DNA of 64,000 nucleotides from Eumeta japonica (GCA_005406025.1 BGZK01001208.1:62001-126000); one strand, 5' to 3'. Shown: positions 45,501-57,134, counted from the first letter of the stretch. Notes: generated by a model not told the origin, from the letters alone. A program made the numbers and translations.

Positions 45501-48500
45501 ACCGCCCAATCTGTTTCAAAACGAGTTTGTTTGATTCCTTAACAAATTACCAAAATGCAAGTTATGTTCAAACAATACTACTCATATTAAAAATTAGGTA
45601 TTTTATCTACATCACTATATAAATTTGTGGTATCTGTCTGTACATACAATTCTTCCTCACATTTTGTGACAAATATACCTTTTATGAAATTTGACTCAAT
45701 TCTACTATTTACTTCTGTCTGTCTGTAATTATAACTTACGAACGATTTGAACGATCTGCATGAAAATTAGTCTACAGAAAAAAAACAAGTAATTGCGCAA
45801 ATGATTTCAACAAAATGTCTTACTGTTTGTTTGTCCGGGCCGATCTTTGAAACAACTGAGCAGATTTTAATCAATTTTTGAATTAAAATAGATTACCTTC
45901 TGGAACAAGAAACAAGATATTTTTTTATTTATATATAATTATTTTATTTGTCTATACAAACATATGAAATTGTACATACGATATTTTGTAAAATTTTGTT
46001 ATAAGCGTTTATTTCATGACGCATCTAATCTATACTTATCATACTTACGAATTTACTCTGATATTTTATCAATAAAGTGTCTGTTTGTCCGAGCCATCTT
46101 CAATGGCTATGTATTTTTTTCAGTTTTCTTTGCACGTCTAACCCATTCATCCGGTTACTATGAAACTGCGAACGAGAAAGTTTCTGTGAAAAAAAACAGC
46201 GATTGTATCCGACTTCGTCTGTATATTCGTACTCTTGAACCGAATTACTAAACCGATTTTAAAAATTCTTTCACTAATAAGAAGTTGCATAAAACGAAGT
46301 GAAATTTCACCATTACTTCATCTGCATATTTGTGTCAAAATAGATTATAAAAATTATTTCAAACATAAATATCTACAATATTCCCGAATAGCATAGATTT
46401 GTTTAATAATAAATAAAATTTAATTAATAATTGTAGGTTATTGGGGGCTTTGCTAAATAAAACTAAATAAAGTTTACGTTCATTTTTATATATTTTCTAT
46501 TATTAGAGAGGTGCACTCAACTACGCGTGGAACTCGTACGGAGTTGAAACACTGACTAAACGCATATTACTCTATAGCTCTATGTGACGAATCATTACGT
46601 CTATGGACTGTGCTCCGATGAAGGAACAAAGAGACCTTGTCACAACCTGTACATAGATTTATATTTTGTTGTAGTCCAATAATAATAATTAAAGTTTATT
46701 TTTTATTAATCAAAAAATCTAAAATAAAAAAGATATAACCCCTTTGTCCCAGATTCGTTCAAATCGGAAAGACAACCGGTAGCACAACAAAATCGCTAGC
46801 AACACGGGGAACAGAATCCGGGGTCGCGACCGGGAGGGATCGAAATCGAGAACAGGACCGAGGTCGAGATAGAGTGTGAGGATACAATTAGAATCGATGG
46901 CGTTACCGGACGCGGAGTAAAGGACGGGGCCGACATCAGAATTGAGGCTCAAGGAGCGAGGCCAGGGTCGTGCGTGAGACAAATCAGCATCGCGAACAGA
47001 ACGTGGGTCAGAACGTAGAACGAGATAGCGATCGGGGTCACGATTAAAAGCGTGATCAGTCGATACACAAGATGAAAGATACATTCTTAGGCGGGCAGAT
47101 CCGCGCGCGAATGCTAGTGTACAAATATAAGTAGAAACCTATATACGTACTTATGTAACATCATAATAAATATTTTTTTTCCTTTGAGGAACAAGAGAAA
47201 CCTACACCCAAGAAGAAGAAAAAGAAGAAGCAAATTAAAAAAACTAACAGGAAGGTAAGTTCGTTTCTGAAAATGTATAGGTACATAATATAATGTGACC
47301 TGTTTTTATTCTATTTCATTTACTATTATAACATATCCTTTCTTTTTCATTCGGAAATACATTAATTTTCAGGTTTCAGTATATAGTATTACAATGGATA
47401 ACCTAGGGTTTCAACAATAATTTTAATCCATACCTATATATAACTAAACTAAAATTGTACTAATTCGTATAAAATATAGGCTACTGTTTATCGTCTTTTT
47501 TTTTGTGTACCTTTTTATAAATAACTAAATTTGAATTAACGGATTTTAATAGTTTCATATATTTCAAAAGTAGATCGCTCCTTTTATTATAAATTTATTA
47601 CTATACATATGCTACAATATAGCTACAAATAGCAATAAATTACATAATATAGCAGTAGCACTGCAGTAAAGATAGTGGATGGTGAGAAGAATAAACTTTT
47701 TTTTTAACTTTAACAAAGGCTTCAAATTCCAACGTTGATGACTAACTTAGAAACTAACGGTACTTTTTAATACATTTTAACCCCCATCTGACCCTTTTAG
47801 AGTTAAATTTTCAAACACACATGTTTCTGCAGTTGAAGAGAAGTCCTCAAATACCAATTCCCATTAACCCAAATTTACAACTAATGATACTTTCATAAAA
47901 GTTTTCATCCACTTCTCACCCCCTTAGGCGATAATTTATCAATAATCTTTTTGTTAATACTCATTGAATTATTAATGGAACAATGTATATAAAACCAATA
48001 CCAAATAAATTATATTATAAATCGGTATTTTAAAGAAATATATTTTATTATGAATACAATAATAAAATTTAATACTTTTGTGTAACTCTACTTTGCAAGT
48101 AGTCGCTCTGTAGCCTTATTATCTAAAAGCGGAAATCGTTTTACATTCCGGAATAGATTTGCCAGTCTAACTTGTTGAGTATAAAAAGTTTTTATTCTTA
48201 TACGCAATTTTCATAGACTTGAAATCGTTAAATTTAATTAAAAATTTGCACGCTACCGAAGACCAATGACAATACAATGATGTGGTATGGTTGGGCTGGT
48301 CTGATGATGCAGCCAGGAGATAGGTACATAAACTCGATAATGGAATAACATGTCCATGTCCATGACTATGAGCGATTTTCACGGTCTGATGATAGAGCCG
48401 GATGGTAAGCACTAGTCCTCCATAATAGAACAACATAGCCTCGCCGAGTTTGGACTTGTTGGATTTGCCATGATAGGCATTTTGACCATTATAGTGTTCA

Positions 48501-49332
48501 AAGTGCATAACCCTGAAAATCACTAGCGAGCGATGGAGGTGAATGTTTGGTACTGACCTTTCACAATAAGACATGGTATCCTAGCCATGTTTGGACTTTT
48601 ATAATTTTCTTGAGATGCACTTTAGCCATGATTGGTTTTCAGGGTCTGTGAGTTCAAAAATATCTCGTTTTTGAATTCGATTTAAACAATTATTTAAATA
48701 GGTTTTTGAAGGCGGCCTTTATTTTTTTTTTTAATTTATAGATAACTTGTGTGCATTATGAAAAGTGATTCCAGTTTTCAGTGTCCTGTGCACGCGAGCC
48801 GAGGCTAGCATCGCAACTGCGAATCTGGCTCCGCAAGCCACCGTCAGTCGGTTTTTGTTCTCTGTACCTACTCAAAGAAAATGTCTCGTTGAATTAGTAA
48901 GGTTGTTGTTATTTCATACCTCGCTCCATAAGAGGCAGCGGAATAGGCTTATACTCCACGGCACCTGATCCAAGACTACCGTGGTCGGCACTCACTCTAC
49001 ACCGCATTCTGCAAGACCTTCTGACCGAGTCCAATGAACACTAACCTGTCATTTCTATTGTTGCTTTATTGTAGGCTGCTCGTACCGTAAAAAGCAGCGG
49101 CTACAGCAGTACCCACAAGCTGTCTCCCGCCCTCGCCGAGCTGATGGGCACACAAGAGATGTCTCGACAGGAAGTAAGCAAGCGTGTGAAAGCCAAGATT
49201 GGGCCCTACGCCAAGAGCGATGGCTCGTACGCTATCTCTGAAGACGGGGGCCCCCTGCGTACGATATTTGGGAAGAAAAGGTTTGGGATGGATGACGTGG
49301 ATAAGCATTTAGAAAAGCATATACATACCTAA
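33636..49332 (+). CDS. SWIB-like domain nuclear protein, five exons, 195 aa
   Basis: Exons 33636-33678, 43753-43835, 45202-45339, 47189-47254 and 49075-49332 join in frame through four GT-AG introns (10.1, 1.4, 1.8, 1.8 kb). Residues 1-42 are basic (KLKRKRK). 43-88 are mixed and acidic (QVEEDEKEDDTSGGESEE). 89-110 contain a seven-lysine run (PTPKKKKKKK). About 126-193 form a SWIB/MDM2-like fold: LSPALAELMGTQEMSRQEV, then LRTIFGKKRFGMDDVDKHL. SWIB proteins bind in chromatin or RNA polymerase I/II transcription complexes (UAF30/spp27, BAF60). The centre of the domain is very unlike the family: the usual Trp after the E-V-x-K-K segment is Lys. No DEK_C domain precedes it, unlike the yeast and plant forms I know. 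Its nuclear role is inferred from charge and domain. Confidence 0.8.
34922..34929. repeat. 8-bp target duplication GTTTATAG (left)
   Basis: Repeated exactly at 37759-37766. Confidence 0.95.
35235..37403 (-). pseudogene. hAT (ZBED-type) transposase with one intron and three lesions
   Basis: From 37403: a BED finger (IWNYFIEV...CKLCMK...LKGHLKSVH). There is one in-frame TAA at 37158. From 37124 comes the core (ISFTTDIWTEPSSNVSLLSL, VRDSGSNMKRAM, CTIHQLQL) up to TR at 36400. A GT-AG intron 36141-36399 is followed by WNSTFYMLERM, restoring the TRWNST motif. The frame continues through YLDPRYKK to 35528. There a +1 shift at a T6 run is needed to enter the dimerisation domain, which has another TGA (PLLW-stop) before ARQYLSCPPGSVASEQLFSD and RNRL (about 35400-35290). 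hAT transposase excises and reinserts the element. Only three lesions separate it from a full frame, so a young family is likely. Confidence 0.85.
36141..36399 (-). other. Intron inside the hAT transposase gene
   Basis: Donor GTAAGTT after ...ACGCG; acceptor TTTGTTACAG before GTGGAAC; 259 bp. Joining the exons restores the hAT Thr-Arg-Trp-Asn-Ser-Thr motif, which supports a true spliced intron. Confidence 0.85.
37759..37766. repeat. 8-bp target duplication GTTTATAG (right)
   Basis: Exact partner of 34922-34929. Confidence 0.95.
39472..39510. repeat. (AT)n microsatellite
   Basis: About 19 perfect AT units in intron 1. Confidence 0.95.
40020..40290 (+). repeat. Dispersed quasi-simple repeat in intron 1
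   Basis: Degenerate gattcc/gattcta/tccgttcacg words for 250 bp, same style as 25582-25870. The 95-codon frame at 40166-40453 is incidental. Confidence 0.5.
40636..40793. mobile_element. Short inverted-repeat element (MITE), copy A
   Basis: 158 bp bounded by TA on both sides. Left end caatacaacgcacgaaa, right end inverted cagtacaatgcacgaaa. TA duplication and the ends suggest the Tc1/mariner superfamily. No coding capacity. Confidence 0.75.
40880..41115 (+). repeat. Dispersed repeat with 'ctccatcatcagatcag' motif
   Basis: Shares (inverted) gatctgatgatggagccag...aggaactccatagtggaatgaca with 48250-48640; one family, two copies in the introns of this gene. Confidence 0.6.
42575..42870. repeat. 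Dispersed 'tagacggacgga...acggaaccctaaaa' repeat
   Basis: Contains aatagacggacggagagaca then gaagtgatactat and gacggaaccctaaaa; the same family as 34890/37759 (inverted) and 52085-52660. Very common type in lepidopteran introns. Confidence 0.6.
43095..43265 (-). mobile_element. LINE reverse-transcriptase fragment with VPQGS and FADD
   Basis: The minus strand reads YRVPQGSNLNPFLYRV (about 43255-43205) and, in another frame, ALFADDN at about 43145-43127. These are RT motifs B and C of non-LTR elements, brought to about 100 bp apart by deletion. Confidence 0.6.
43286..43459. mobile_element. Short inverted-repeat element (MITE), copy B
   Basis: 174 bp flanked by TA. Left end cagtaaaacgcacgaaa, right end inverted cagtacaacgcacgaaa. 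Same family as 40636-40793; the interiors differ. Confidence 0.8.
43753..43835 (+). CDS. SWIB-like gene, coding exon 2
   Basis: Acceptor ttgatttatcag; donor gtaatt. 83 bases; the other possible acceptor two bases on would give an early stop, so 43753 is chosen. Encodes EPRENAILSETSSQELAGNG and on to NKKK. Confidence 0.75.
45202..45339 (+). CDS. SWIB-like gene, coding exon 3
   Basis: Acceptor tttttgcattag; donor gtaagt; 46 codons, VERKRPAKVS... to the acidic GGESEE. Confidence 0.8.
45600..46270. repeat. Three related blocks of an intronic repeat
   Basis: tgtctgt(c/t)tg(t/c) followed by acgaacgatttgaacg / gagcagattttaatc / ccgattttaaaaa words recur near 45640-45790, 45820-45880 and 46080-46270. 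This is typical of tandem or nested lepidopteran MITE remnants. Not delimited. Confidence 0.4.
46740..47120 (-). repeat. Dispersed quasi-simple repeat with head, in intron 3
   Basis: Minus-strand head gcccgcctaagaatg then gactgatcacgcttttaatc, followed by 300 bp of gaccccgatcg/cctcggtcctg-type words. The 121-codon frame here is an artefact of the stop-poor composition. Confidence 0.65.
47189..47254 (+). CDS. SWIB-like gene, coding exon 4
   Basis: Acceptor ttttttttcctttgag; donor gtaagt; 22 codons including the poly-lysine run (KKKKKKK), a nuclear-localisation-like segment. Confidence 0.8.
48250..48640 (-). repeat. Dispersed repeat, inverted partner of 40880-41115
   Basis: Several internal near-repeats of 'tctgatgatgcagccag' / 'tctgatgatagagccgg' spaced about 85 bp, each followed by aataatggaataaca-like words. 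The 135-codon minus frame is incidental. Confidence 0.6.
49075..49332 (+). CDS. SWIB-like gene, terminal coding exon 5
   Basis: Acceptor ttgctttattgtag; 85 codons and TAA. Base composition is markedly more G+C-rich than the surroundings. Encodes the whole SWIB-like domain (LSPALAEL... to KHLEKHIHT). Confidence 0.85.
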   Translation, partial: AARTVKSSGYSSTHKLSPALAELMGTQEMSRQEVSKRVKAKIGPYAKSDGSYAISEDGGPLRTIFGKKRFGMDDVDKHLEKHIHT

Positions 49333-49470
49333 GAATAATCATTAATAATTTATTCCTCTTTGTAACACTATATTTTTTATGATAATACATAAATTTTACA
49401 ATTTTTATTTTTATTTGATGTGACCTATAAATGACGGAGTAGAGCATGCTATAAAAAATAGCTAGTTATA

Positions 49471-49476
49471 AATAAA
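49471..49476 (+). terminator. Poly(A) signal of the SWIB-like gene
   Basis: AATAAA 139 bases after the stop codon, preceded by AT-rich 3' UTR. Confidence 0.6.
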
Positions 49477-51835
49477 AGTAACACCCATTTTTTTTTTTAT
49501 AATGCGCTCATATTTTCAATAATTTATATATGTATAGACGTTGGAATTGGAGCTTGTCCATGCTACACGTTCCTGAGAATTACTGTAGTTAACGGGGTCC
49601 TCATATCAATAAGCTGACGAAAAGGCTTATATCTGCCGCCTATGCAATCAAAAAAGTACGAAATTTATCAGATATGTAAACCGCTATATTAGTTTATATT
49701 AGCTGTTTCCATAACCTAACGTATGGCATCTTGCATTGGCGACATACCATAGACATTCTTAAAATGTCCGTGCTGCATAAGCGGGTGGTTCGCGCGGTTT
49801 ACAAACTTGAACCTCGAGTATCTCTTGGAAGTACTTAAGGAAATTGGAATCTAACTCTGCCATCACAATTTACATGTAAAACAAATACTTACACAAAATA
49901 GTGATCGACATAATCTCAGTATGAGAAATAAAAATAAAGTGTGTTTACATGTTAGACGACTATGCAGTCACAAATTTATTTAGAGGGCTCTATGTTCAAT
50001 AGGGTCCCTATGGATATACAAGATTTACTCTTATATAAATTTAAGAGCATTATTAAATAATCTCTCAGAAGAAAAATGGTAATACACAATTTCTTAATTT
50101 TTAAAAGATATTTTTTTTTTGTAATTATTCATTCGGGTCAACATACAGTGAACACATAAAGTGCTTATAACTAATATACATTTGAAAATATGACTAATAT
50201 TTACACTTATACGCCAACACCGTTAAGCGTAGATACGTACATATGAGGAAATCTTGATAAGTGGCTGTTTATAGATGAAAGAAAAAAAAAAGAAGTAACA
50301 GTGAAGTTATACACGCAAAATAAAAATGAAGGGACAACTAATATTAGATAACAATTACATCATTGTAACTTTTTTAAGGTCTCTAATATACATTTTTTAA
50401 ACCCGCCAATGCGCACAACCGTTACATAAATAGCAGCAAAATGATCGTTGGTACCAATCAATCAGGCGATAGATTGAACGTTTAGGGCGTCGGTACGACA
50501 TGAAGTGGTTACGAACAGCCGGTGTTGTCTACGACCATGTGTTCGGTATGGAACTCTGTAACACTTGGTTGTTCAGTGAGATACAATCGTATTTATTGTG
50601 GCACAAATCATAAAGCATCATTGTTTCAAGTTGTGGACGCCTGTATTATAGTTTAGGTAGATTAACAGCGGTGTGCTTCGAACACTTATTTGAAATAATT
50701 AACTGTTAACTGTTAAAGATAAAAGCTAAATACATGAAAATTCGTTGTTTTATTTTCATAATTGGTAATTAACTAAGGTAATCTTAAAGGTAGTAAGTCG
50801 TATTTGTGACATTAAATTAATATCAAATTACCAATATCTGAAAGATTATCGACATATTGAAATATTTAATTTTTAACTGTAATAATTACTAGTTAACTAT
50901 TGCTCATGAAAGTTTGAATCACAGCACTGTATATTTATCTAAAAGACGGTTATATGTCAGGCTACCACGAAAATACTTTAAACGCATGTAAAACAAATAT
51001 TTTTTTGTCCAATTTCAAGTGCGTCTATATATGTTTGTTATAAAAAGGTTCCATATGAACACTGCATTCATGAGATTAAACCTCTCGACTTCTACCGGAC
51101 TATTTCGTTCATCAATGGTTTTATACTTGTCTTGCTTAAGCATGATTATTAGAAAATAGTAAAATAATAATAAAAGAAAAACCTTACCTTTAAAAAACTA
51201 ACATTTCTTACTCGTTCTACTTGAGAGAAAACTACCTTCCCCTTTCCAACGAATAACTTGCAAAGTTCAAATTCGTAAAAAAATTGACGTATTGCAAGTG
51301 TTATTTTATGACCTATGAATTAGAGATTTTTTAATTCGAACTCATTTGTTCTTCGAAATCCTATAAAAATATATATAATCACATTAATTGATTTTTTGAA
51401 TTAACCTTGAAAGCGGTAAAATAAAGGGTGTAATATATGAAAAATCGAAACCGCTAAAGTTACGTTGTCAACATTTATATGTTAGCTAATAATTACTAAC
51501 AAAACACAATAACATGCATTTTTTTTATTAAATAACCCTGAAGGGGGTGATAAGAATTAAAATTTTCATATAGAAAAGTTATTGTCGCCAAAACTTACAT
51601 TTTAAATGCTTATTACAAAAAAAATATTTTTGATAGAATTTTCGAAGGGTAAACGAGCTAGCGGACAGGTGATCATCGTCATCCAAGGACATTCTCGAGT
51701 CCAGAGGAGTCGCCAATGCGTTCTCGACCTTTTGGATAGGACTAGGATATCCGATGGAAGAGATTGGGCCGACGGAACTCTCACCCAATGGACGAGAGGC
51801 CAGTCGATCCGGCCCATTAACGTGCTGCAGCCAAA
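49477..51835. other. Intergenic, no gene seen
   Basis: AT-rich; short frames only, none with domain support. Confidence 0.55.
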
Positions 51836-51955
51836 TTGACCACAGCATGGCTTTACCACGATAGTAATTTTGATTGAGAGCGTGATCGGTCAATATACAA
51901 CATAAAGGAATCCATTGTATGTCCACGCGGGTGAAGCCACGGGCAAAAGCTAGTA
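51836..51955 (-). repeat. Dispersed repeat head
   Basis: The minus strand reads actagcttttgcccgtggct, cacccgcgtgga, then ttgaccgatcacgctctcaatc, the best-preserved head of the family also at 13.4 and 47.1 kb. The tail (51640-51835) is more degenerate. Confidence 0.65.
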
Positions 51956-52084
51956 TACTATGTTAACCACACTCGTGTTCTCTAAAATGAGACACTCTCT
52001 CATGTTTGATAAAGTCAAGTATGTAACTTTTCACAATAACTTTAACAAAAGCTTTGGAATGCAATCGAATTCACTATAAAATAA

Positions 52085-52660
52085 AAAACCGGACAAGTGT
52101 TAGTCGAACTCGCCCACCGAGGGTTCCGTACAAATATGCTGGTACATATTATAAATAGTTCAGGAATCGAGTCTCGCAGTTTTTTCCGAGCTATTCCAGG
52201 AATTCAATTTCCAAAGCCTATAATTACATGCTTATAGGAAATTGTGGTTGTACTAACAGTTCATACCGAAATTAGTTAGGTAACCTCATCAGTCATTTTT
52301 ATGATTTAATTACAAATGTATGATTATCAGATTTTTTACTATACTTTTCGTATAAGACGGTATTATTTGCCAAATTTCATAGTTCTACGTCAACGGAAAA
52401 TACCTAATAAATTTTGATTCCCTTGAGAGTGTCAAAACATACGTCTTTGCGGCATAAACTGCCATAACTTATTTTCAACTTAACTTCGAAGTTTGATATT
52501 TTCATAACTTTAAGGGAATGTAGACTTGAGTATATGGTTTTCATTTCAAATGGATACCTCTACTCGTTCTCGAGATAAAGAGTTATGAAAAAACAGACGG
52601 ACGGACAACAAAGTGATCCGATAAGGGTTTCGTTTTTCCTTTTGAGGTACGTAATCTTAA
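52085..52660 (+). repeat. Dispersed repeat, fullest copy of the 42.6/37.8-kb family
   Basis: From aaaaaccggacaagtgttag and ccgagggttccgtaca to acagacggacggacaaca, aagtgatccgataaggg and cttttgaggtac. Its end-to-end continuity defines the empty site of the hAT at 34930. Confidence 0.65.
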
Positions 52661-52952
52661 AATAATGTTTTCTGTAAATGTCTTACATGTGAAATAACAC
52701 TTATTAGTTAGAACTCACAATCACTCCACACTATCATCTTCATTAGTGATAACGGCTTAATCTGTGACTAGTGTTGCAGATGTTGTTCTGTTGAGATGCT
52801 ATAGTCCTCCAGGGTTATTGGAACATCTTCTAAATGGCAACCCAGCAGAACACACCTTGTGATGTGAAGGATTCAGAGTGATGTATGGCACTACCAACAA
52901 TGATTTTCTTAGTGACTCCACACAAATCATCCGTAACATTAAATATTCTCGA

Positions 52953-52960
52953 GGTTCAAT
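52953..52960. repeat. 8-bp target duplication GGTTCAAT (left)
   Basis: Repeated exactly at 57127-57134. Confidence 0.9.
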
Positions 52961-55900
52961 CAGGGCCGTCTTTAACCTAATGGAGGCCCTGGGCACATCA
53001 GGATTATGGGCCCCCCCCATGACCTTGACAAAGCACTATTTTGTTAAAATATACAAAGAAAGAATACAAGCTTCTAGATTTATTATTTCTTTATGTAACA
53101 TTAAATGAACAGATAATATAAGTCAGTAATGCACAAAAGTAATTGTTTTATTAGATTTTTACAGGTTAGTGCTTAAAAATCTGTTGATTGAAGAGGTGCC
53201 CTTTTAGATTTGAGATGGGCAAAATCGTTAATAATTTCTTCAAAATCTATGTTTTTGAGCATATCACATTCTATAGACATCAGCGACAAACTGGTTAATC
53301 TCTCTTGAAGCATTGTACCTCTTAGTTCATTATTTATTCTTTTCAATTTGAAGAAGGAGCGTAACCCACTGCAGTTAGTTACCATCATGCTTAAAAAGAT
53401 TCTCATTCAATTTCTACATTTGAAATGTTGTATTGTGTGCGGTGTAAATTCGCGGAAATTCATAGAGACGCTTGCCTGCATTAACATGCAACAGCACTCA
53501 CCGCTGACCCTTAATCTGCCTCTCTGCGAATCTCTATCAAATGATTGAATTGATTCCAGAGGTTGAATATCGAACACCTAAGCAGTTATAGTTTTATAAT
53601 TATCTAACCTTTTAAACCGTTACGTAGAGTTAACAATTTAACGGTTGGCGGAATTAATTATAAAATAAATAACACTTGCTTAGAACAATTGTCAATCCTC
53701 AATCAATTGAATAGAAATAGAAAGGTGAAAAGATTCAGGTCATGTTATGCTGCATATTAATGCATATTGTAACAAGCGTCTATTTGAAAATGTGTTCAAT
53801 TTTGTCTTCTTTCAAAAGACAATATACTTTCAATATTCCTTCATTTTATTATGAACAGTTTTTAAGTATTCTATCAATTGCACACATTCCATTTCCAACT
53901 CTCTCTCATTAACATCTTCATACTATATTCTCGCAAATTCTTTGCGATTTTGTCCCAACACTTCGGAATCCATATTTTTTAAGCGAAATATAAAACCAAA
54001 ACGTTGACTAATGTTTTTATACGAACTTAAACGTTGTTTTATTGATCACTTATAGTATCAATTATGGGAAGAAAAGCCTCTATTTTGAATTTGTCTTTTC
54101 CATTCAGATGGACTGATGGCGAAGAGCCATCAAAAACATTCTGGCGTGAGCTTCTACGTCTTGTTCTTTGAGATAGGTCCTTGTAGTCAGATTCTGGGTT
54201 TCTTTCTTTGACGGATGATTTGAAGTAATCAAATTCGTCTCTGAGGTCATAATAAAATCATCGAGTGAAATAAACAAATTAATTGCAACGTCCAGTGTTA
54301 TTGTTTCTTTCTGAAGTTAATTACTTGTTTTGTTCATTCTTTTCAATATATGGTTCCGAACTTCCTTTGGTATAATGAACCCTAGCTTTTCGATTTTTCT
54401 GGATAGACTAAGGGCTTCATCTCTTGTTTCTCGTGCTTGTTGTGTATCTTTTGCGATGGACATCAAAGCTTCCATAATTTATTTATGACCTTCATGTAAG
54501 GCACTTACTACATCAGCTCGGGCTAACCATTTGGTCTGTGAAAGACTTTTAGCAACTTTTTTTTGAACCAAAATATTCTGTCAATATATTCCATCAGTGA
54601 GCGAAGCCGGAAAAAAAGTTGTATACTTTCTAAATCGTTTCAAAAAACTTCAAAGAACTGTGTTGCCTGTAATACAGACCCAGCAGCACCTGCTGCTATT
54701 TTGTTTTTTGCACCTACCAAGTTTAATGAACGTGCCGCACATGGCACAAAGGTGACAAATTCACATTTCTCCTTGATATTCTTGTTTCTAGACCAGTATA
54801 CTTCCCCGTCATATTTGAAGCATTGTCGTAGCTTTGTCCTCGGCAATCTTTTATGGAAATATCATGATACTCTAAAAAATTCAAGATAATTTTCGCTAAA
54901 TACTCAGATTTATGCTCTTTAATAGATATAAATTTCAGAAATCTTTCAAAGGGAACATGGTCTTTTACGTAACGAATTATAAAAGTTAGCTGATCAACAT
55001 GAGACAAATCGGGCGTACTGTCAACGCTAATGGAAAAATATTTTTAAAATTTAACTTCATTTATAATTTTTTTAGAACCTATTTTCCCAACACGTCGATA
55101 AACTCATTACAGATATTCGCTGATAAGTAAGAAGTGTTACCTTTTCTTTCCCGAAATTTTTTAAATGATCTGCAAGAAATGGTAAATAATTCTACACATC
55201 CCAAATAATTTCCATTGTTAAGAGGTCCCAGGATTTCATTTTCACCGCAAAATTGAAGCCCTCTCGATGCCAAAAATTTTACAACAGCTATAACACGTTT
55301 AAGTACATTTCTCCAGTAATCCACTTCTTTTTGGTGTTGAGATAATAAGTCTAAACCTATTCTACCGACCGCTTTACTTCGTGCCAGATAAGTCATCATT
55401 GATTGCCATTAATTAAAATTATGCGATTAATGCGCTTCTAATCACCACATCCACTCCGAGAGCAAAGATTGACATCAGAGGGGTTAAATAAGCAGCATGA
55501 AATACAAAATAAAGAGTGTTTAGAAGGCGAATACAGCAACATTTTCTGTCGACGTTTTCATTATTCTTTAATTTACGAATAAATAACGATTTGTTAAAAT
55601 AAACTAATTACTGATTCATTGCCATCTTTATAGATTCTGGATGTTTCGGAAAAGTTAGAATCTTTATTTTGAAAATAGAAGGTCCCTTACGAATCAAAGT
55701 TTCGTAACATTTTTCTGTAAGATTTTCAAGAAAATAATCGGCGGGATCGTGCGATGTTTCTTCTGAATTGGAAAACTGTTGTTTAAGTGACACAGTTGTC
55801 GGTGTAGATGAAGTCGTCGAAGTTGGTGTACTTTTATCACATAAACGGTCGCCTTCTGGTTCAAGTACTTTTCCAAAATCGGTAGAAATCGGTGAAGAAC

Positions 55901-57126
55901 TTGAAGATTCAGATATTTCCGTAAATTGTGATCGTAACGATTTTTCATGAGGTAGGTTTTCTATTTTATTGCTACTTATAGAAGTTTCTCCAGTAGTAGT
56001 AGTAAAATATGATGTCAGTTTTGGTAACTTTTCAATTACTTCCTTTTGATGTACAGCTTTTTTTCCTTTTTGAGATCCAATAGAATATGACCATTTCGAC
56101 ATTTTATATTATAATTCTGTATTTATTTTGACACGATAACGTCTTATAAATCAATGAACGCCGGATGCACGCACGAAAAAGCATGACTCATTGTCGCATT
56201 CTGCCTGAGCCGAGCGTGCGAGCGAGAGCGCTGAACAATAGAGAGGCACGATCGGCCTAAGCGTTCGGCTTGTGACGCATTTATCTCTTTACTGCATAAT
56301 TTAAGTAGAAAATTATTTAAATTAACGAGTGCAAATAAATGTTAATTTATCGAAAACATTGTCATTTTCAATTAACTCCTTCTTTGTATAATACAACATA
56401 ATGATAATTCAGTGATAATAATTCAATTCAATTCATAAAAAAATGCAATTTTTTATCAATGTTTTCTTATGACATTATCACGTAAAATTATCGCCCATAA
56501 ACGACTTTACAGACAACCAATTTTTTTACACCGAAAATTATCGCTGACACAAAAAAAACAGGTCAACGACGATGATATCAAAAAATACTTCAAAGCAGTC
56601 AGTAACAACTATAAACAAAACAAACGTCACAATACTTCAAACAAGTACTGGGGAATCCCCAACCGACGGACAGTCGGCGAGCGTAGTCTCAATTAAGCGA
56701 GGAGTTTTGTTTCATTTGGCGCTTGGGGCAGAAACCCCCGCCGCTCTGGCGCACTTGTCGGTGCGACTGTACCGTTTCCCCGTACCTACGCTTTTGTTTC
56801 GTCGCTTGTTGTTATGTTGTATTAAGCTCATCATTCTTCTTAATGCCAAAAAAACATTATAATAATTTGATAGTTAAACGTAGTTCTCAAGTCGTTTTTC
56901 AAGTTAAACTAAAAATGAAACAGAGTCAAGGAATAAAAAACAAAATATATAGAAGCTTACGTACATAAGTTACGATTTTAATAATGTGGAAACGAATCCC
57001 GTCCTGCTCGAAACTGAATAACCGTACGTACAACTGGAGAAGAAATATTCAAAGTTACTAAGGGGACTCTATCGATCTCGGAGCCCTGGGCACGTGTCTG
57101 AGTGTCCAGTGGGATAAGGGGGCCTG
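52961..57126 (-). mobile_element. ZMYM1/DUF4371-type hAT transposon, 4.2 kb
   Basis: The ends cagggcc and, inverted, caggccc, each followed by an inverted ccctgggcac/gtgcccaggg word, lie between exact 8-bp duplications. The inside encodes a broken minus-strand transposase. The right 1 kb (56.1-57.1 kb) is non-coding and partly G+C-rich. Confidence 0.85.
53173..56102 (-). pseudogene. hAT transposase (DUF4371/ZMYM1-like), decayed
   Basis: Minus-strand pieces in order. 56102-55608: Ser/Thr-rich N-terminus of 164 codons. 55399-55079: DUF4371 block SKAVGRIGLDLLSQHQKEVD, FLASRGLQFCGENEI. 55007-54723: RYVKDHVPFERFLKF then the catalytic GQSYDNASNMTGKYTGL. 54846-54640: FVPCAARSLNLVGAK. Degenerate DNA follows to 53406-53173, the dimerisation domain (TNCSGLRSFFKLKRINNELR, QERLTSLSLMSIECDML). 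Shifts and stops separate them, and the usual TTF-type zinc finger is not visible between the first two pieces. Such transposases are abundant in insects. Inactive as written. Confidence 0.85.
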
Positions 57127-57134
57127 GGTTCAAT
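57127..57134. repeat. 8-bp target duplication GGTTCAAT (right)
   Basis: Exact partner of 52953-52960. Confidence 0.9.

Noticed and set aside
46719..47084. 121-codon minus-strand open frame
   Set aside because: It coincides with a quasi-simple dispersed repeat whose word composition lacks stops. Similar frames occur in the other copies (32366-32737, 40166-40453, 25609-25869, 13305-13499) with unrelated translations.
48167..48574. 135-codon minus-strand frame in intron 4
   Set aside because: Lies in a dispersed repeat with a second copy in intron 1 that does not preserve the frame.
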